From contig DBFBLF010000062.1 of NCBI GenBank assembly GCA_048204295.1, positions 1 to 6,434 on the forward strand: DNA of 6,434 nucleotides, read 5' to 3'. The notes beneath the pieces were generated by a model. The model was not told where the DNA came from. It saw nothing but the letters and a program-made list of their open reading frames with translations, and searched no databases. A program made the translations under genes and the position numbers. Below, piece after piece: positions 6,334 through 6,434 of the stretch (position 1 is its first letter; each line of letters opens with the position of its first letter). The stretch comes from Metaruminococcus_A sp900762715. GTDB lineage: Bacteria; Bacillota; Clostridia; Oscillospirales; Ruminococcaceae.

Positions 6334-6353
6334 TTACATGGAAATCTCCTCCT
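6334..6353 (-). promoter_or_regulatory. Leader element: perfect Shine-Dalgarno followed by ATG-TAA
   Basis: On the minus strand AGGAGG (6353-6348) is followed after 8 nt by ATG (6339-6337) and immediately by TAA (6336-6334). This is either a start-stop minimal ORF in the leader or the relic of the original start. In the frame of the giant gene the bases just after it read KRNLVSIFFVKILGG, so a net one-base shift would give an N-terminus MKRNLVSIFF, like the beginning of a signal peptide. Confidence 0.6.
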
Positions 6354-6372
6354 GAATTTACAATTTATGTGT

Positions 6373-6401
6373 ATTATACATCACTATTTGTGAAATTTCA
6401 A
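6373..6401 (-). promoter_or_regulatory. Sigma-A promoter of the giant protein gene
   Basis: On the minus strand TTGAAA (6401-6396) and TATAAT (6378-6373) are separated by exactly 17 bases: a perfect -10 and a four-of-six -35. Transcription should start near 6366, giving a leader of about 84 nt that holds both Shine-Dalgarno sequences. The -35 overlaps a perfect 10-bp palindrome, TGAAATTTCA (6391-6400). Confidence 0.85.
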
Positions 6402-6434
6402 GCCATTATTTTACATTTAGTGAATATATACAAT

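Overview
The window looks like chromosomal DNA of a Gram-positive anaerobe, most likely a gut-type Clostridia (Bacillota). The grounds are strong AGGAGG-type ribosome binding sites, two well-supported TTG starts, sigma-A-like promoters, a lipobox lipoprotein, Sec-exported beta-rich surface proteins, and a giant protein whose repeats resemble clostridial hydrophobic-W (ChW) repeats. No tRNA, rRNA, transposase, integrase or CRISPR array is visible.

Layout. (1) At 2-1603 (+), two tandem genes for secreted paralogues sit 15 nt apart. The first is cut by the window edge; the second has an extra C-terminal domain. A strong hairpin terminator (1596-1636) overlaps the second stop codon. (2) At 1637-1880 there is a gene-poor gap. 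It holds one possible 23-codon ORF with a good ribosome binding site, a weak hairpin with a T7 run, and then an extended -10 promoter. (3) At 1951-2706 (+) is a gene for a 251-aa lipoprotein of unknown family. Its real start is a TTG, not the upstream ATG, which overlaps the -10 box. (4) At 2690-6283 (-) is a convergent gene for a 1197-aa modular protein: four ~160-aa ChW-like repeat units, a C39-like papain-fold cysteine peptidase domain with its catalytic residues, a Pro-rich linker, and an unrecognised ~295-aa C-terminal domain. Its 3' end overlaps the lipoprotein gene by 17 bp. It has a textbook promoter (TTGAAA-N17-TATAAT) and a leader with two complete Shine-Dalgarno sequences, the first of which serves only an ATG-TAA.

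How they may work together. Three of the four main products carry export signals, and the fourth is built from modules normally found outside the cell, so this reads as a cell-envelope or secreted-effector locus. The giant protein is the most interesting object. Base composition falls sharply where the C39 domain ends, so the C-terminal domain looks swapped in, as happens with tips of polymorphic toxins. No immunity-type gene follows on the same strand; the only adjacent candidate is the convergent lipoprotein. That reading is inference. What the sequence shows directly is the domain order, the composition break, the tail-to-tail overlap and the unusual leader without a functional signal peptide.
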